64,000 bases of DNA from Inia geoffrensis (Eukaryota; Chordata; Mammalia; Artiodactyla; Iniidae). The stretch's first letter is position 1, and each line of letters opens with the position of its first letter. Position numbers and translations under genes: made by a program. The stretch spans positions 6,738,680 through 6,802,679 of the forward strand of contig CM070913.1 of assembly GCA_036417435.1 (NCBI GenBank). Reading direction: 5' to 3'. Below the pieces are notes generated by a model, which saw nothing but the letters and a program-made list of their open reading frames with translations, made no database searches and was not told where the DNA came from. Of this stretch, positions 48,558 to 59,404 are shown piece by piece.

Positions 48558-48958
48558 AATGATGTGGTCCAAATATACAATGGAATATTACTCAGCTATA
48601 AAAAAAAACCCATGAAATAACGCCTTTTGCTGCAATATGTATGGACATAGAGATCATACTAAGTGAAGTAAGTCAGACAGAGAAAAACAATTATTATACC
48701 ACTTATATGTGGAATCTAATTAAAAATGATACAAATGAACTTATTTACAAAACGGAAACAGATTCACAGATCTTGAGAAAAAATTTATGGTTACCAAAGG
48801 GAAAAAGTAAGGGGAAGTGACAAATTAGGAGATTGGAATTAAATATACATTCTACTATATATAAAATAGATAACTAATAAGGACCTACTGTATAGCACAG
48901 GGAACTCTACTCAATATTCTATAATGGTTTATATGGGAAAAGAACCTGAAAAAGAATG

Positions 48959-49024
<66 letters not shown>

Positions 49025-49105
49025 TTCACTTTTCTGTACACCTGAAACTAACACACGATTGTAAATCAATTATACTCCAATAAAAATTTTTTAAAAGAAT
49101 TAAAA
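48558..49105 (+). mobile_element. Older L1 3' end (downstream piece)
   Basis: Continues the element begun at 41457: GATGTGGTCCAAATATACAATGGAATATTACTCAGC, AAGTCAGACAGAGAAA, TTATATGTGGAATCTAA, ACAAATGAACTTATTTACAAAAC, TATAGCACAGGGAACTCTACTCAATA, GTACACCTGAAACTAACAC and an A-rich end. It has expanded (TA)n at 48972-49018. Being the host of the 41482 insertion, it is older than that element. Confidence 0.9.
48972..49018. repeat. (TA)n microsatellite
   Basis: An uninterrupted AT/TA tract of about 47 bp inside the old L1 3' UTR, preceded by ATACATACATAC. Long AT tracts extrude cruciforms readily and are often variable in length. Confidence 0.97.
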
Positions 49106-52072
49106 AAAAACAGAAAATTATGAAATGAAGAAAAGAGTAGAGCTTCTGGATGCAGTATCTACTGAGTCGATCTCAGGCAAGATAAGAGTGTAAAGAAGAG
49201 GATTCCTGATGTGTTCTAATGGGGATCCTGGCAGATAGCATGAGTCGGTTATGCAGTGGCCAGCCATACCCCACCTCGTCTTCCTGGTTAACGCACAAAT
49301 TTTGTTCACTTTCCAAGCGCCTGATCCTTCAAGATTGAGAGATGATTTTTTTTCTGAATCCAAGCCAATCATCATTATCTCATTCCATTTGTTCTTGTTA
49401 ATTTACGCCCATGTATGTGATACAATCCGCACCATTACAAGTCTGCTGGGGTAGGAACATGGTCGCCCCCAACAATGTCACATAAGCAGGGACCTTCTAT
49501 TCTTATGTCTTTGGACATATTTGTTCCCTTGATCTGCAAGAACTATCCTGGGACCAAGTCCACAACCCGAGGATATCAGAGCAGAAATACAGGGAGAGTC
49601 TGGGTCCTCAATCCTTCCCTGAAATCACCTTATTCCTCAACTTCTTGTTATGCCTGATACTAAATTTCACCATTACGTGAGATGCTTTTAGTTTTATCTC
49701 CCTTTATGTGTAGCCAAAAGGATCCTAAATGGTACGGGCTTAGAGATACACCAGGAAAAATGGGGGCTGAGTAGATGTTCCTTAGTAATGAAGAAGGGGA
49801 GGTGAAAGATCTCAAGTTAGGCAGTACAAATTGACGGAGGCTCTTGAACACTGGGCAGGATAATGAACGTGAATGCAGAATGGAGAAAGATCGTGAAATC
49901 TCCACATGGCACCCCTGAACACAGCTCCTTGGTCCACTGGATTGGAACTCCCTCAAAGTTGCTGGCGAGGTTCTGCAGGAGAAAAGCAAGAAGGATTCAA
50001 AATCTTATCTGGAAGACAGTGACACGTACAGACACAGGCAAGTGTGTCACGCTGAAAACGAATTACGTACTTCCAATTTGTAAAAGTATTAGTGCAAATA
50101 ATTTCCACCTAATGAAAAAAGCTCATTAGAATAAAATGGTAGATTGGAACTAGAAAAATAGCTCTTTATTTGTAATTGGTTCAGGCAAACTTTGTGAAGG
50201 AGGTAAATTTCTAAAAGCTCCCTGGAAAAAAGACACCCTTTCCCCCATTCACCACCTACTCATCTGTTCTAGATTATAAACTCGTAGAAGATGTGCAGGT
50301 GTTTTTCTCATTAGTTTTATGTAGCACCCAGCATAAAGATTAGTAAAAGAGGCCACTTTCCCTAAGTACCGTCTTCCTTTCTGTTTAATTATGATGACTT
50401 GACCAAGTTCCCATAGATTTCTGGCTTTTGCACATTTACTTACCCTGTTCTGACAAGAGCTGGCTGCTCTCAGACAAGATAAACAATGACTGGTAACTAA
50501 AAAATAAGTATAAGGTGCTGGTTCTGCCTTGCTGTGCACCACTTGTGGTCTATTTATTGACATTAAATCTTAAAATGAACAGTATTTATGGAGAAAACCA
50601 CTGGGTTTCCCAAGAGGCATAGGCAGCAAGAATCCAGCAGGGGACAGAGAGGGAGGTGGAGGTGTAGTGTGAGAAGGGATTCACAAGGGAAGCTTCGGCT
50701 AGTGGGAGGTGGGCAGCGTGGTAGAAATGTGCTTTACTAACCTCTAGTTCTTATAGAAAAAGAATCTTAAGACCCACTGCCACTGCAAGAGAAGCACTTT
50801 CTTACAAGTCACTTTGGCTGTGGCCAAGCACTATATACATGGAAGGTGTTATTACTATCATGCTGTCGCTGTCTTTTCTAAATTTGCCTTCCCATCCCTA
50901 GTGAACTAAAGCCTTCCTTCCCACAATTTTATGTGGAGAAACTGCGTATGGTGCAGCTGAGATTTCCAATCATTTTTTACCTTCTGAAATACAGCTAATG
51001 TAATAAACTAAAAGATATGTTCCTTCTTTATTCTCTTTACCAAATGTGAACGCACCAAATTCAGTAGCAACCCTGGGAAGTTTTGTCTAGGACACAATGA
51101 AATACCTTATTATCTTTAGAAATGAGGACAGGATTGCAGTTACATTGCATACCTCGATATTTGAACGAGTCCTAGAATCCTATTACTTCCATGTGGTTTT
51201 CCATTAAGAGATCCCTGCGTGATCTCATAAGACTCTGTGGGAGAGGAGAATGCACTGTCCTGGAAAGAAGAAACATGGCTTTGTGCCCCACCTCCGACCC
51301 TTATCCTCTGTGTGGCCACCGTGGGCAAGTCATCTAAACTCTTACCATTGCATGAATTCACAGTCGTACATCTGCTCCGTAAGAATGTTACTTGTCTTTT
51401 ATTTCCTTAAAACTAATTGAGGTTAACATAAAGGACTAAGCTGGCAAGTGCTTGGCCTCCCGGTTCACCCATGAGAGGTGCAATGCCCAGCTGACGCATC
51501 CTTTTGGAAACCTTTACTCTTTTGCTTCTGGGCGCACCAGGAACTCTCAAGACTCTTCGCGAAGTTTGAGGAACCCAGTGTCCTCAGCTTAGCACCCCCA
51601 CCCTGAGTTCTCACATCTTCCTGGAGAGACACTGGGAACCCAGAAGATGGCCGGCCAAGACACTCTATGGCCTCCACCCCGTCTGCGGATCTAGCTTTCT
51701 GTTCTTCTCTGGCTTCCTTCCAGGGCATTATCTTCTCCACTTTCCTTTGTATGTAAAGGCTCAGGAGAGGCAGGCTGAGGGTCCTCTATACAATTTGGTC
51801 ACCCATCACCCACCGCCCTTCTCTGCTAGAAGGAACATGCAACAAGGGCACAGATTTTCATCGCTGCCTAAAATACTAGTATCTAACACATAGTAGTGTT
51901 CAATTAATAAGTGTTGAAAAAGTGAATGAGTGAAAAAAGCTGGCAACCTAGGGGAACAATACCCAAAGGGATTATGGAACGCTTATGAGGAATTGCAGTG
52001 TGTGTGTATAAACACACACACACATTTATTAAGCTTATTTAATTATGTACCTAGTTTTGTCTATTAGTATTC
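49106..52072. other. Gene-free DNA with decayed MIR/L2 fragments
   Basis: Mostly unique. Probable ancient fragments, all plus: 50260-50350 (L2-like, GTAGCACCCAGCATAAAG), 51240-51345 (MIR-like, TGTGTGGCCACCGTGGGCAAGTCATCTAAACTCTTA) and 51820-51940 (L2-like, CTAACACATAGTAGTGTTCAATTAATAAGTGTTGAAAAAGTGAATGAG). A small (CA)n is at 52012-52024. No exon supported. Confidence 0.5.
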
Positions 52073-52089
52073 GGCACTCTTTGTTTCCT

Positions 52090-55009
52090 TTTTTTTTTTT
52101 TTTCATGGAAAGGCATTTTATTTTGTTTTTTATTTTTAACACCTTTATTGGAATATAATTGCTTTACAGTGGTGTGTTAGTTTCTGCTTTATAACAAAGT
52201 GTATCAGTTATACATATACATATGTTCCCATATCTCTTCCCTCTTGCATCTCCCTCCCTCCCACCCTTCCTATCTCACCCCTCTAGGCGGTCACAAAGCA
52301 CGGAGCTGATCTCCCTGTGCTATGCAACTGCTTCCCACTAGCTATCTACCTTATGTTTGGTAGTGTATATATGTCCATGCCACTCTCTCGCTTTGTCACA
52401 GCTCACCCTTCCACCTCCCCATATGCTCAAGTCCATAGGTATGCATCTTTATTCCCGTCTTGCCCCTAGGTTCTTCATGACCACTTATTTTTTATTTTTT
52501 TTAGATTCCATATATATGTGTTAGCATACGATATTTGTTTTTCACTTTCTGACTAACTTCACTCTGTATGACAGTCTCTAGGTCCATCCACCTCACTACA
52601 AATAACTCAGCTTTGTTTCTTTTTATGGCTGAATAATATTCCATTGTATATATGTGCCACATCTTCTTTATCCATTCATCTGTTCATGGACACTCAGGTT
52701 GCTTCCATGTCCTGGCTATTGTAAATAGAGCTGCAATGAACATTGTGGTACATGACTCTTTTTGAATTATGGTCTTCTCAGGGTATATGCCCAGTAGTGG
52801 GATTGCTGGGTCATATGATAATTCTATTTTTAGTTTTTTAAGGAACGTCCATACTGTTCTCCATAGTGGCTGTATCAATTTACATTCCCACCAACAGTGC
52901 AAGAGGGTTCCCTTTTCTGCACACCCTCTCCAGCATTTATTGTTTGTAGATTTTTTGATGATGGCTATTCTGAATGGTGTGAGATGATACCTCATTGTAG
53001 TTTTGATTTGCATTTCTCTAATAATTAGTGACATTGACCAGCTTTTCATGTGCTTCTTGGCCATCTGTATGTCTTCTTTGGAGAAATGCCTTTTTAGGTC
53101 TTCGGCCCATTTTTGGACTGTGTTGTTTGTTTTTTTGGTATTGAGCTGCATGAATTGCTTGTAAATTTTGGAGATTAATCCTTTGTCAATTGCTTCATTT
53201 GCAAATATTTTCTCCCATTCTGAGTGTTGTCTTTTTGTCTTGTTTATGGTTTCCTTTGCTGTGCAAAAGCTTTGAAGTTTCATTAGGTCCCATTTGTTTA
53301 TTTTTATTTCCATTTCTCTAGGAGGTGGGTGAAAAAGGACCTTGTTGTGATTTATGTCATAGAGTGTTCTGCCTATGTTTTCCTCTAAGAGTTTGATGGT
53401 GTCTGGCCTTACATTTAGGTCTTTAATCCATTTTGAGTTTATTTTTGTGTATGGTGTTAGGGAGTGCTCTAATTTCATTCTTTTACATGTAGCTGTCCAG
53501 TTTTCCCAGCACCACATATTGAAGAGGTTATCTTTTCTCCACTGTATATTCTTGTCTATTTTATCAAAGATAAGGTGACCATATGTGCATGGATTTATCT
53601 CTGGGCTTTCTACCCTGTTCCATTGATCTATATTTCTGTTTCTGGACCAGTACCATACTATTTTGATTACTGAAGCTTTGTAATATAGTCTGAAGTCAGG
53701 GAGCCCGATTCTTCCAGCTCCATTTTTCGTTCTCAAGATTGCTTTTGCTATTTGGGGTCTTTTGTGTTTCCATACAAATTATGAAATTTTTTCTTCTAGT
53801 TCTGTGAAAAATGCCAGTGGTAGTTTGATAGGGATTGCATTGAATCTGTAGATTGCTTTGGGTAGTATGGTCATTTTCACACTGTTGATTCTTCCAATCC
53901 AAGGACATGGTATACCTCTCCATCTATTTGTATCATCTTTAATTTCTTTCATCAGAGTCTTATAATTTTTTGCATACAGGTCTTTTGTCTCCTTAGGTAG
54001 GTTTATTCCTAGATATTTTATTCTTTTTGTTGCAATGGTAAATGGGAGTGTTTTATTAATTTCACTTTCAGATTTTTCCTCATTAGTGTATAAGAATGCC
54101 AGAGATTTCGGTGCATTAATTTTGTATCCTGCTACTTTACCAAATTCATTGATTATCTCTAGTAGTTTTCTGGTAGCATCTTTAGGATTCTCTATGTAGA
54201 GTATCATGTCATCTGCAAACAGTGACAGCTTTACTTCTTCTTTTCCAATTTGGATTCCTTTTATTTCTTTTCCTTCTCTGACTGCTGTGGCTAAAACTTC
54301 CAAAACTATGTTGAATAAGAGTGGTGAGAGTGGGCAACCTTGTCTTGTTCCTGATCTTAGAGGAAATGCTTTCAGTTTTTCACCACTGAAGATGATGTTG
54401 GCGGAGGGTTTGTCATATATGGTCTTATTATGTTGAAGAAAGTTCCCTCTATGCCTACATTCTGCAGGGTTTTTATCATAAATGGGTGTTGAATTTTGTC
54501 GAAAGCTTTCTCTGCATCTATTGAGATGATCATATGGTTTTTCTCCTTCAGTTTGTTTATATGGTGTATCATGTTGATTGATTTGTATATATTGAAGAAT
54601 CCTTGCATTGCTGGGATAAACCCCACTTGATCATAGTGTATGATCTTTTTAATGTGCTGTTGGATTCTGTTTGCTAGTATTTTGTTGAGGATTTTTACAT
54701 CTATGCTCATCAGTGATATTGGCCTATAGTTTCCTTTCTTTGTGACATCTTTGTCTGGTTTTGGTATCAGAGTGATGGTGGCCTCATAGAATGAGTTTGG
54801 GAATGTTCCTCCCTCTGCTATATTTTGGAAGAGTTTGAGAATGATAGGTGTTAGCTCTTCTCTAAATGTTTGATAGGATTCGCCTGTGAAGCCATCTGGT
54901 CCTGGGCTTTTGTTTGTTGGAAGATTTTTAATCACAGTTTCAGTTTCAGGGCTTGTGATTGGTCTGTTCATATTTTCTATATCTTCCTGGTTCAGTCTTG
55001 GAAGGTTGA
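52090..55009 (-). mobile_element. 5'-truncated L1 retrotransposon, antisense
   Basis: A 2.92-kb insertion: poly-T at 52090-52102 (the A tail on the other strand), 3' UTR to 52500, then ORF2 sequence to 55009, where it stops abruptly at the codons for [12 protein letters not shown] text. The target duplication GGCACTCTTTGTTTCCT (52073-52089) and GGCACTCATTGTTTCTT (55010-55026) matches at 15 of 17. The copy has few coding lesions compared with the full-length element, so it may be younger. Confidence 0.97.
52501..55009 (-). pseudogene. L1 ORF2 C-terminal two thirds, antisense
   Basis: Encodes most of the reverse transcriptase domain and the C-terminal Cys-rich region. From its 5' end: NKSPGPDGF and [11 protein letters not shown] (54400-55000); an indel near 54420-54430 shifts the frame; then [15 protein letters not shown] with the intact FADD catalytic codons at 54208-54219; a CAA-to-TAA nonsense change near 53776-53781; then a 350-codon open stretch (52684-53736) with [24 protein letters not shown] Cys/His spacing. 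A TGA at 52684-52686 cuts the last segment. The endonuclease domain is absent through truncation. Confidence 0.94.
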
Positions 55010-55026
55010 GGCACTCATTGTTTCTT

Positions 55027-55112
55027 AAATGCACAATGAATGAAGGTTTTCTCAGATGGTCTCTGCAAGTAGTTGTAAAAGGCATTTTAGTGTACATCAT
55101 TGTTTAATCACC
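55027..55112. other. Short unique spacer
   Basis: Flank of the antisense L1, with no recognised repeat. The 242-codon frame ending in the L1 extends into it by chance. Confidence 0.5.
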
Positions 55113-55114
55113 AA

Positions 55115-55265
55115 AACAATATTTGAGGAAGGGGTGCTATTCCCATATTACAGATGGGCAAACAGAGGCCCAGGGGAGTGAATCACTTTTTCACCATAAC
55201 TATCATAGTGAGGGGAAGAGCCAGAAGTGATACTAGGCCAGCATTCTTTGTACTGCTCTGCAACT
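55115..55265 (+). mobile_element. MIR SINE
   Basis: GGGGTGCTATTCCCATATTACAGATGGGCAAACAGAGGCCCAGGGGAGTGAATCACTTTTTCACCATAAC ... GGAAGAGCCAGAAGTGATACTAGGCC follows the MIR core and 3' part (the ATTTTACAGATGAGGAAACTGAGGC block). Typical ancient divergence. Confidence 0.85.
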
Positions 55266-56120
55266 TATTTCCAAACAAATGAAAAAAACTCCCTATTCCT
55301 CCTCACCTAAAGGATACAGACTCGTGTCAAACTTTCTCATAACTCAGAGCAAACAAAATGTATGTGATACTTAAACTATGAAAAAAGTTCAGACTTTCTC
55401 CAGATCTTGCTCTGATAACATCTAAATAAGTAAATATGATATGCTTAATGGAATTTAAAATGTTCCTCAAATTTCAGTACCAAGTCCAAGAGAATACAGA
55501 TTATATACAAACATGAGTTTGTACATGAGTACAAATACATGAGTATTTGTAGCATTTTTACTCTCCCATATTTCCAAGTATGATTTTTATTGTTTGTTAT
55601 GTATTAAGCTTTTGAATACCCAAGTGGTTTGTAAAAGCTTTTATTAAAAATCTCAACTTTTGGGTGGAGAGCCAAATTGAATCTGAACCCTGAAACATCT
55701 GAGCCATATGATGAGTTATTTGCTCACACAATCTCATCGAATATACAGGGAGTTCTATCTCGTGGAAGGCAATTTTAGTGCAATGCTCAGGAACCAGAAT
55801 TCTTTAATTATCTTGACATTGTCCTGCTGAAAGGGAAATGATTAGGAAAGAAGAGAAGGAAAAAAGACAGTTGGGAAATTGAATAAGGAAAGAAACTGTT
55901 TCTTATCCTCTTTGGAAATAGTCTAGGATTGAATAATAAATGAATGAATGACCAAAAATAGAAGGAGAAAAGACTGCAGAAGGGAAACGAGTAAAGGAAG
56001 GAGAGAAAAGGCGGACCAAGGAGGCTACAAGAAAGGAGTTTCTGTTTAGCAGCTTCCTGTGACTGGGCTGGAAGAAAATGACAGCTCTGCAAACTCCTTT
56101 CATTTTCCTTACATCCCTGG

Positions 56121-56290
56121 GACAAGAAGTCGAGGAAGAGAGGAAGGGAGGGAGAGGGGATGGGTGTGAAGGAAGGAAGGAGATTAGAGAGTGAAAGAGG
56201 GAGGGAAATAAAGAATGAAGGGAGAGAGGGCAGGAGTGAGAAAAGCAGGAAAGAAGGACAGAGTGGAAGGATGAAGAGAGGAAATTCGGA
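56121..56290. repeat. Purine-rich (GGAA/GAGA) low-complexity tract
   Basis: About 170 bp almost wholly A and G on the plus strand (GAGGAAGAGAGGAAGGGAGGGAGAGGGG, GGAAGGAAGGAG, GAGAGAGGGCAGG). GGAA clusters can bind ETS factors and the tract can form triplex DNA; both are inferences from composition. Confidence 0.85.
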
Positions 56291-56859
56291 GACTGCTACA
56301 ATTATGCATGCTTGTCACCCCTACAGACACTTCGTGTCAAGCAAGTGATTTACGAAACCACTCGACGAGTTCCAACGCATTGGGTGTTAGGCTGAAATGC
56401 AGAAGGCTTTTTGCTCACAGATCCATTTTGTTGGTGAGGAAAATAATTTTGGCCGTTAAACCTCCATGTCTTTATATTTCTCAGACCACAGAGTCGAGAT
56501 GTCTAGAAAGACCTTCCCCGATTCTTCCCACAACTGGATCCTCTTCATCTGTAAGGTTCCTGGGAGGCTGCCTTCACCACCGGCTCTACATGTCCATGTA
56601 AATACCTACCCCGATGTCCCAATTCTTGGGATATATTAGCCATTAGTCAAATCCTTATTCAATGAATGAACAAGTTGACATTTATCAGGGACTGATGGTA
56701 ATACACGAAAAATTACAAGGGAACGCCTAAAAGTAAAAGAAACTTTCCCCTCTTTGTATTATTATTATTAGCATCAAACTTAGTGGTAACAAGAATGCAC
56801 TGGGTCTCCCTCACCTTTCTATCCCCCATGCCAATCTCAGAAGGCACTCAATAAGTGTC

Positions 56860-56945
56860 ACAGAAAAGAAGGAAGAGGGAAGGAAAGAAAGGAGAAAGGA
56901 AGTGTGACTGGAGGAAGAGGAGAGAAAGAGAAGAAAACAAACAAA
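56860..56945. repeat. Second purine-rich tract
   Basis: AGAAAAGAAGGAAGAGGGAAGGAAAGAAAGGAGAAAGGAAG and GGAGGAAGAGGAGAGAAAGAGAAG, interrupted by a TGTGACT. Similar in character to the tract at 56121. Confidence 0.85.
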
Positions 56946-57921
56946 GCAAAAAAACAGACTTTTCAGTCAATACTGAAAAGGGCCAGAGTAACCCAGGGGG
57001 TCTTGCTCTCCCACTACCTCTGCCCCACTTCCACACAAGGATATACTGGATAAGAAATAACATAGGTAGAAATAAAACTCTCCAAATCAGAAACAAAGAA
57101 GAAATTTATAAGAGGATGGAGAACCTGAGTTCAAGACCAAAGGTCCATGGGGTCCTATGAATGTGAGTTTATAATTTCAACAACTGTAGAGAAGCCATTC
57201 TTAGCTGTAAGCCCATGTGCAGGGGAAACGTGGGGCAGAGCAACCTAAGGAGAGAGCGATCCTCTCCATTTCAAGCTGGCATAATAGCAATTCTCTCCCC
57301 AGCTTAGGAACTCAGCACAAGGTCTGGAAGAATCACTAGTGAGAAATCAGTACCTTAAAATTCTGCTGTGCTTGTGGGTGGACCCTGGCTTTGCATGACT
57401 TATGTGGGTGGGAGGTGGGGGATTTATTAGCCCAAAATCCACAAGAAACTTGGTCTGAAATGAACCCCATCTTCAGGGCTCTGGAAGAGGCAGATCCTAA
57501 CGGTATCACGGGGATGATGTTATAGCCTGGGGCACAGAAGACACTCATGGAAAACAAAATGCTAAAGATGAGCTTGTGGTCAAAAATGATACAACAGGAT
57601 GAGAACCAAATCAGCAAGAAGGACAACCGCAGATGCCACAAATGACAGAATTTACACCCGGGAACAATAAATAATCAACTCTAAAGGAAATAGGTTTGAA
57701 ATTATCAAGGAAATGAAGGAAGGAATAAACACCATAAATTGAAAACACAACATGATAAAAGAAACAAACTGGAAAGTATGAAGAAAGTGTAGTCATTGAG
57801 ATTTTAAAAAGTTTTAACCTGTAGATTAAATGGTAACATCAGCCTACTCTTATTTAACTATTGTCTCAACTGCATATACATACATTTGTATAATCCCCAC
57901 CCCAACTCTCTGAATTAAGTT

Positions 57922-58117
57922 CAGCTGAGCCTTGAACAGCACAGGGGTGAGGGGTATCACCCCCTGTGCAGCCGGAAGTCTAACTTACAGCCAGTTTTAC
58001 ACCCACAGATTCAACCAACCTGGATCATCTAGTATTGTAAAATGTATTGATTGAAAAAAAAATCTGCGTATAAGCGGGCCCACACGGTTCAAACCCATGT
58101 CGTTCAAAGGTCAGCTG
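57922..58117. mobile_element. MER2/Tigger-like MITE
   Basis: A 196-bp element with terminal inverted repeats: CAGCTGAGCCTTGAAC at 57922-57937 and GTTCAAAGGTCAGCTG at 58102-58117, 14 of 16 complementary. Internal CACAGGGGTGAGGGGTATCACCCCCTGTGCAG and AATCTGCGTATAAGCGGGCCCACACGGTTCAAACCC fit TcMar-Tigger non-autonomous elements, which have the CAGTTGACCCTTGAAC terminus. Flanking TA duplication is no longer clear. No transposase. Confidence 0.85.
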
Positions 58118-58262
58118 CATATATTAATTTTATTCCCATCTTTCATGTGAAGAAACTGAGACACAGAAGTTAAGTGGCCAGGCCGAGCTCACACCAAGCA
58201 AGCAGTAAAGCCATGATTCAAACTAAGAAGTCTGGATCTTAGTCTCAACTCCCAACCACCAG
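58118..58262 (+). mobile_element. MIR SINE
   Basis: TTTTATTCCCATCTTTCATGTGAAGAAACTGAGACACAGAAGTTAAGTGGCC AGGCCGAGCTCACACCAAGCAAGCAGTAAAGCCATGATTCAAACTAAGAAGTCTGGATCTTAG follows the MIR 3' half closely (CCCATTTTACAGATGAGGAAACTGAGGC onward). It abuts the Tigger-like MITE. Confidence 0.88.
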
Positions 58263-58264
58263 CC

Positions 58265-59030
58265 TTTCTTGTCTCTCAGCATATTCTCGCAGAATTTAGA
58301 GGGAGCTGAAGAGAGAATTTGGGATTTGGAAATTGAGCAAAAGATCTAGGGAATACACAGAATGCGATAGAGAAACAGACATGAAGAAACAGAAATGAGA
58401 AGTCAGGAAAGTAGGAGAACATAATGAGGGGCTCTGTTAAGTCTGTTGGGAGTTCTGAAGGACAGACCAGAGCAAAGGAAGGAAGGGCAACATCAGAAGG
58501 GTTAACAGGTTAGAACTGACTGAAAGAACATGAGTATTCCTGTTGAGAAAGTAGTACTACTTCTAAGCAGGATTAATGAAACAAGTCAATAACTGGACAC
58601 ACCTCAGTGCAACTTCACACATCAAAACTCAAGAAGCTATCTTAAAAACTACTGACAAGAAAAGCATCAAAGAGCAAATCCAATTCACAGAATACCCATG
58701 AGCTACAAGATATGCTATATACTACTAAAGGATGAACTTCAGACAACATGACATTGAACCCAAACAAGGAAGAGGTAGGTGTAGGGCACAGGTACAAAAA
58801 TAATTTTTTCCATCTCTACCACCAGATGCAAATCCCAGCCATGTCCTCCTGTACATGTTTGTTTCCTTCTGCTTCTCCCATACCCAGTGTGGCTTCCCGC
58901 CAACCAATTATCTGGGCTGCTCCAGAGGGAAATTTCCAAATACAATTTGGTCGTATCCTCTGCCCTGCCTCCATCATCCCGCCATGCTTGAAATATGCTG
59001 ACAGCTCTTGGATTAAAAGTCAAAAGCCTC
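58265..59030. other. Gene-free unique DNA
   Basis: No exon or named repeat. 58300-58700 is AT-rich and purine-biased. Confidence 0.5.
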
Positions 59031-59034
59031 CCAT

Positions 59035-59402
59035 TTCCTAATTCTCCAGCCTCTGTTCACTCCTCTCCCTCTTGCACCAACTCCGGCCTCACTGACTTTC
59101 TCCCAGGCTCCACACTTGGCCAGGTCCTGCCTGGCCTGTGCCCCAGTGCAGAGCTTTTCCACTCCCTTACATGCTCACGCCCTCGATCCCCTCAACTTCT
59201 ATCCATCCTTCAGACCCAGGTCTAAGGTAGATGCTTTTGTTTCACATTGCCCTGGAGCCTCTTCCATTCCCTCATAGCCCTTTCCAAAGAAACCCACATT
59301 TCAGCAATTATCCGATTAAGTGTGTCTCCGTAGAAGAGCCTTTCGTGGTACCTGGCGCATAATAGGTGATCAAAAAGTATTTGTTCATTGAATGAATAAA
59401 TG
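59035..59402 (+). mobile_element. LINE L2 3' end
   Basis: Good match to the L2 3'-end text in order: TTCTCCAGCCTC, CTCTCCCTCTTGCACC, CTGGCCTGTGCCCCAGTGCAGAGCTTTTCC, CTATCCATCCTTCAGACCCAGGTCTAA, CATTGCCCTGGAGCC, TTCAGCAATTATC, TACCTGGCGCATAATAGGTGATCAAAAAGTATTTGTTCATTGAATGAATAAATG. It is the best preserved L2 in the window. Confidence 0.85.
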
Positions 59403-59404
59403 TC

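Larger units (their letters stand above)
55270..57921. other. Gene-free DNA with purine-rich tracts
   Basis: No exon or named transposon is recognised. Purine-rich stretches are noted separately. Frames of 60-105 codons here are low-complexity (Lys/Arg/Glu/Gly on plus, Phe/Leu/Ser on minus), as expected from purine/pyrimidine asymmetry. Confidence 0.5.
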
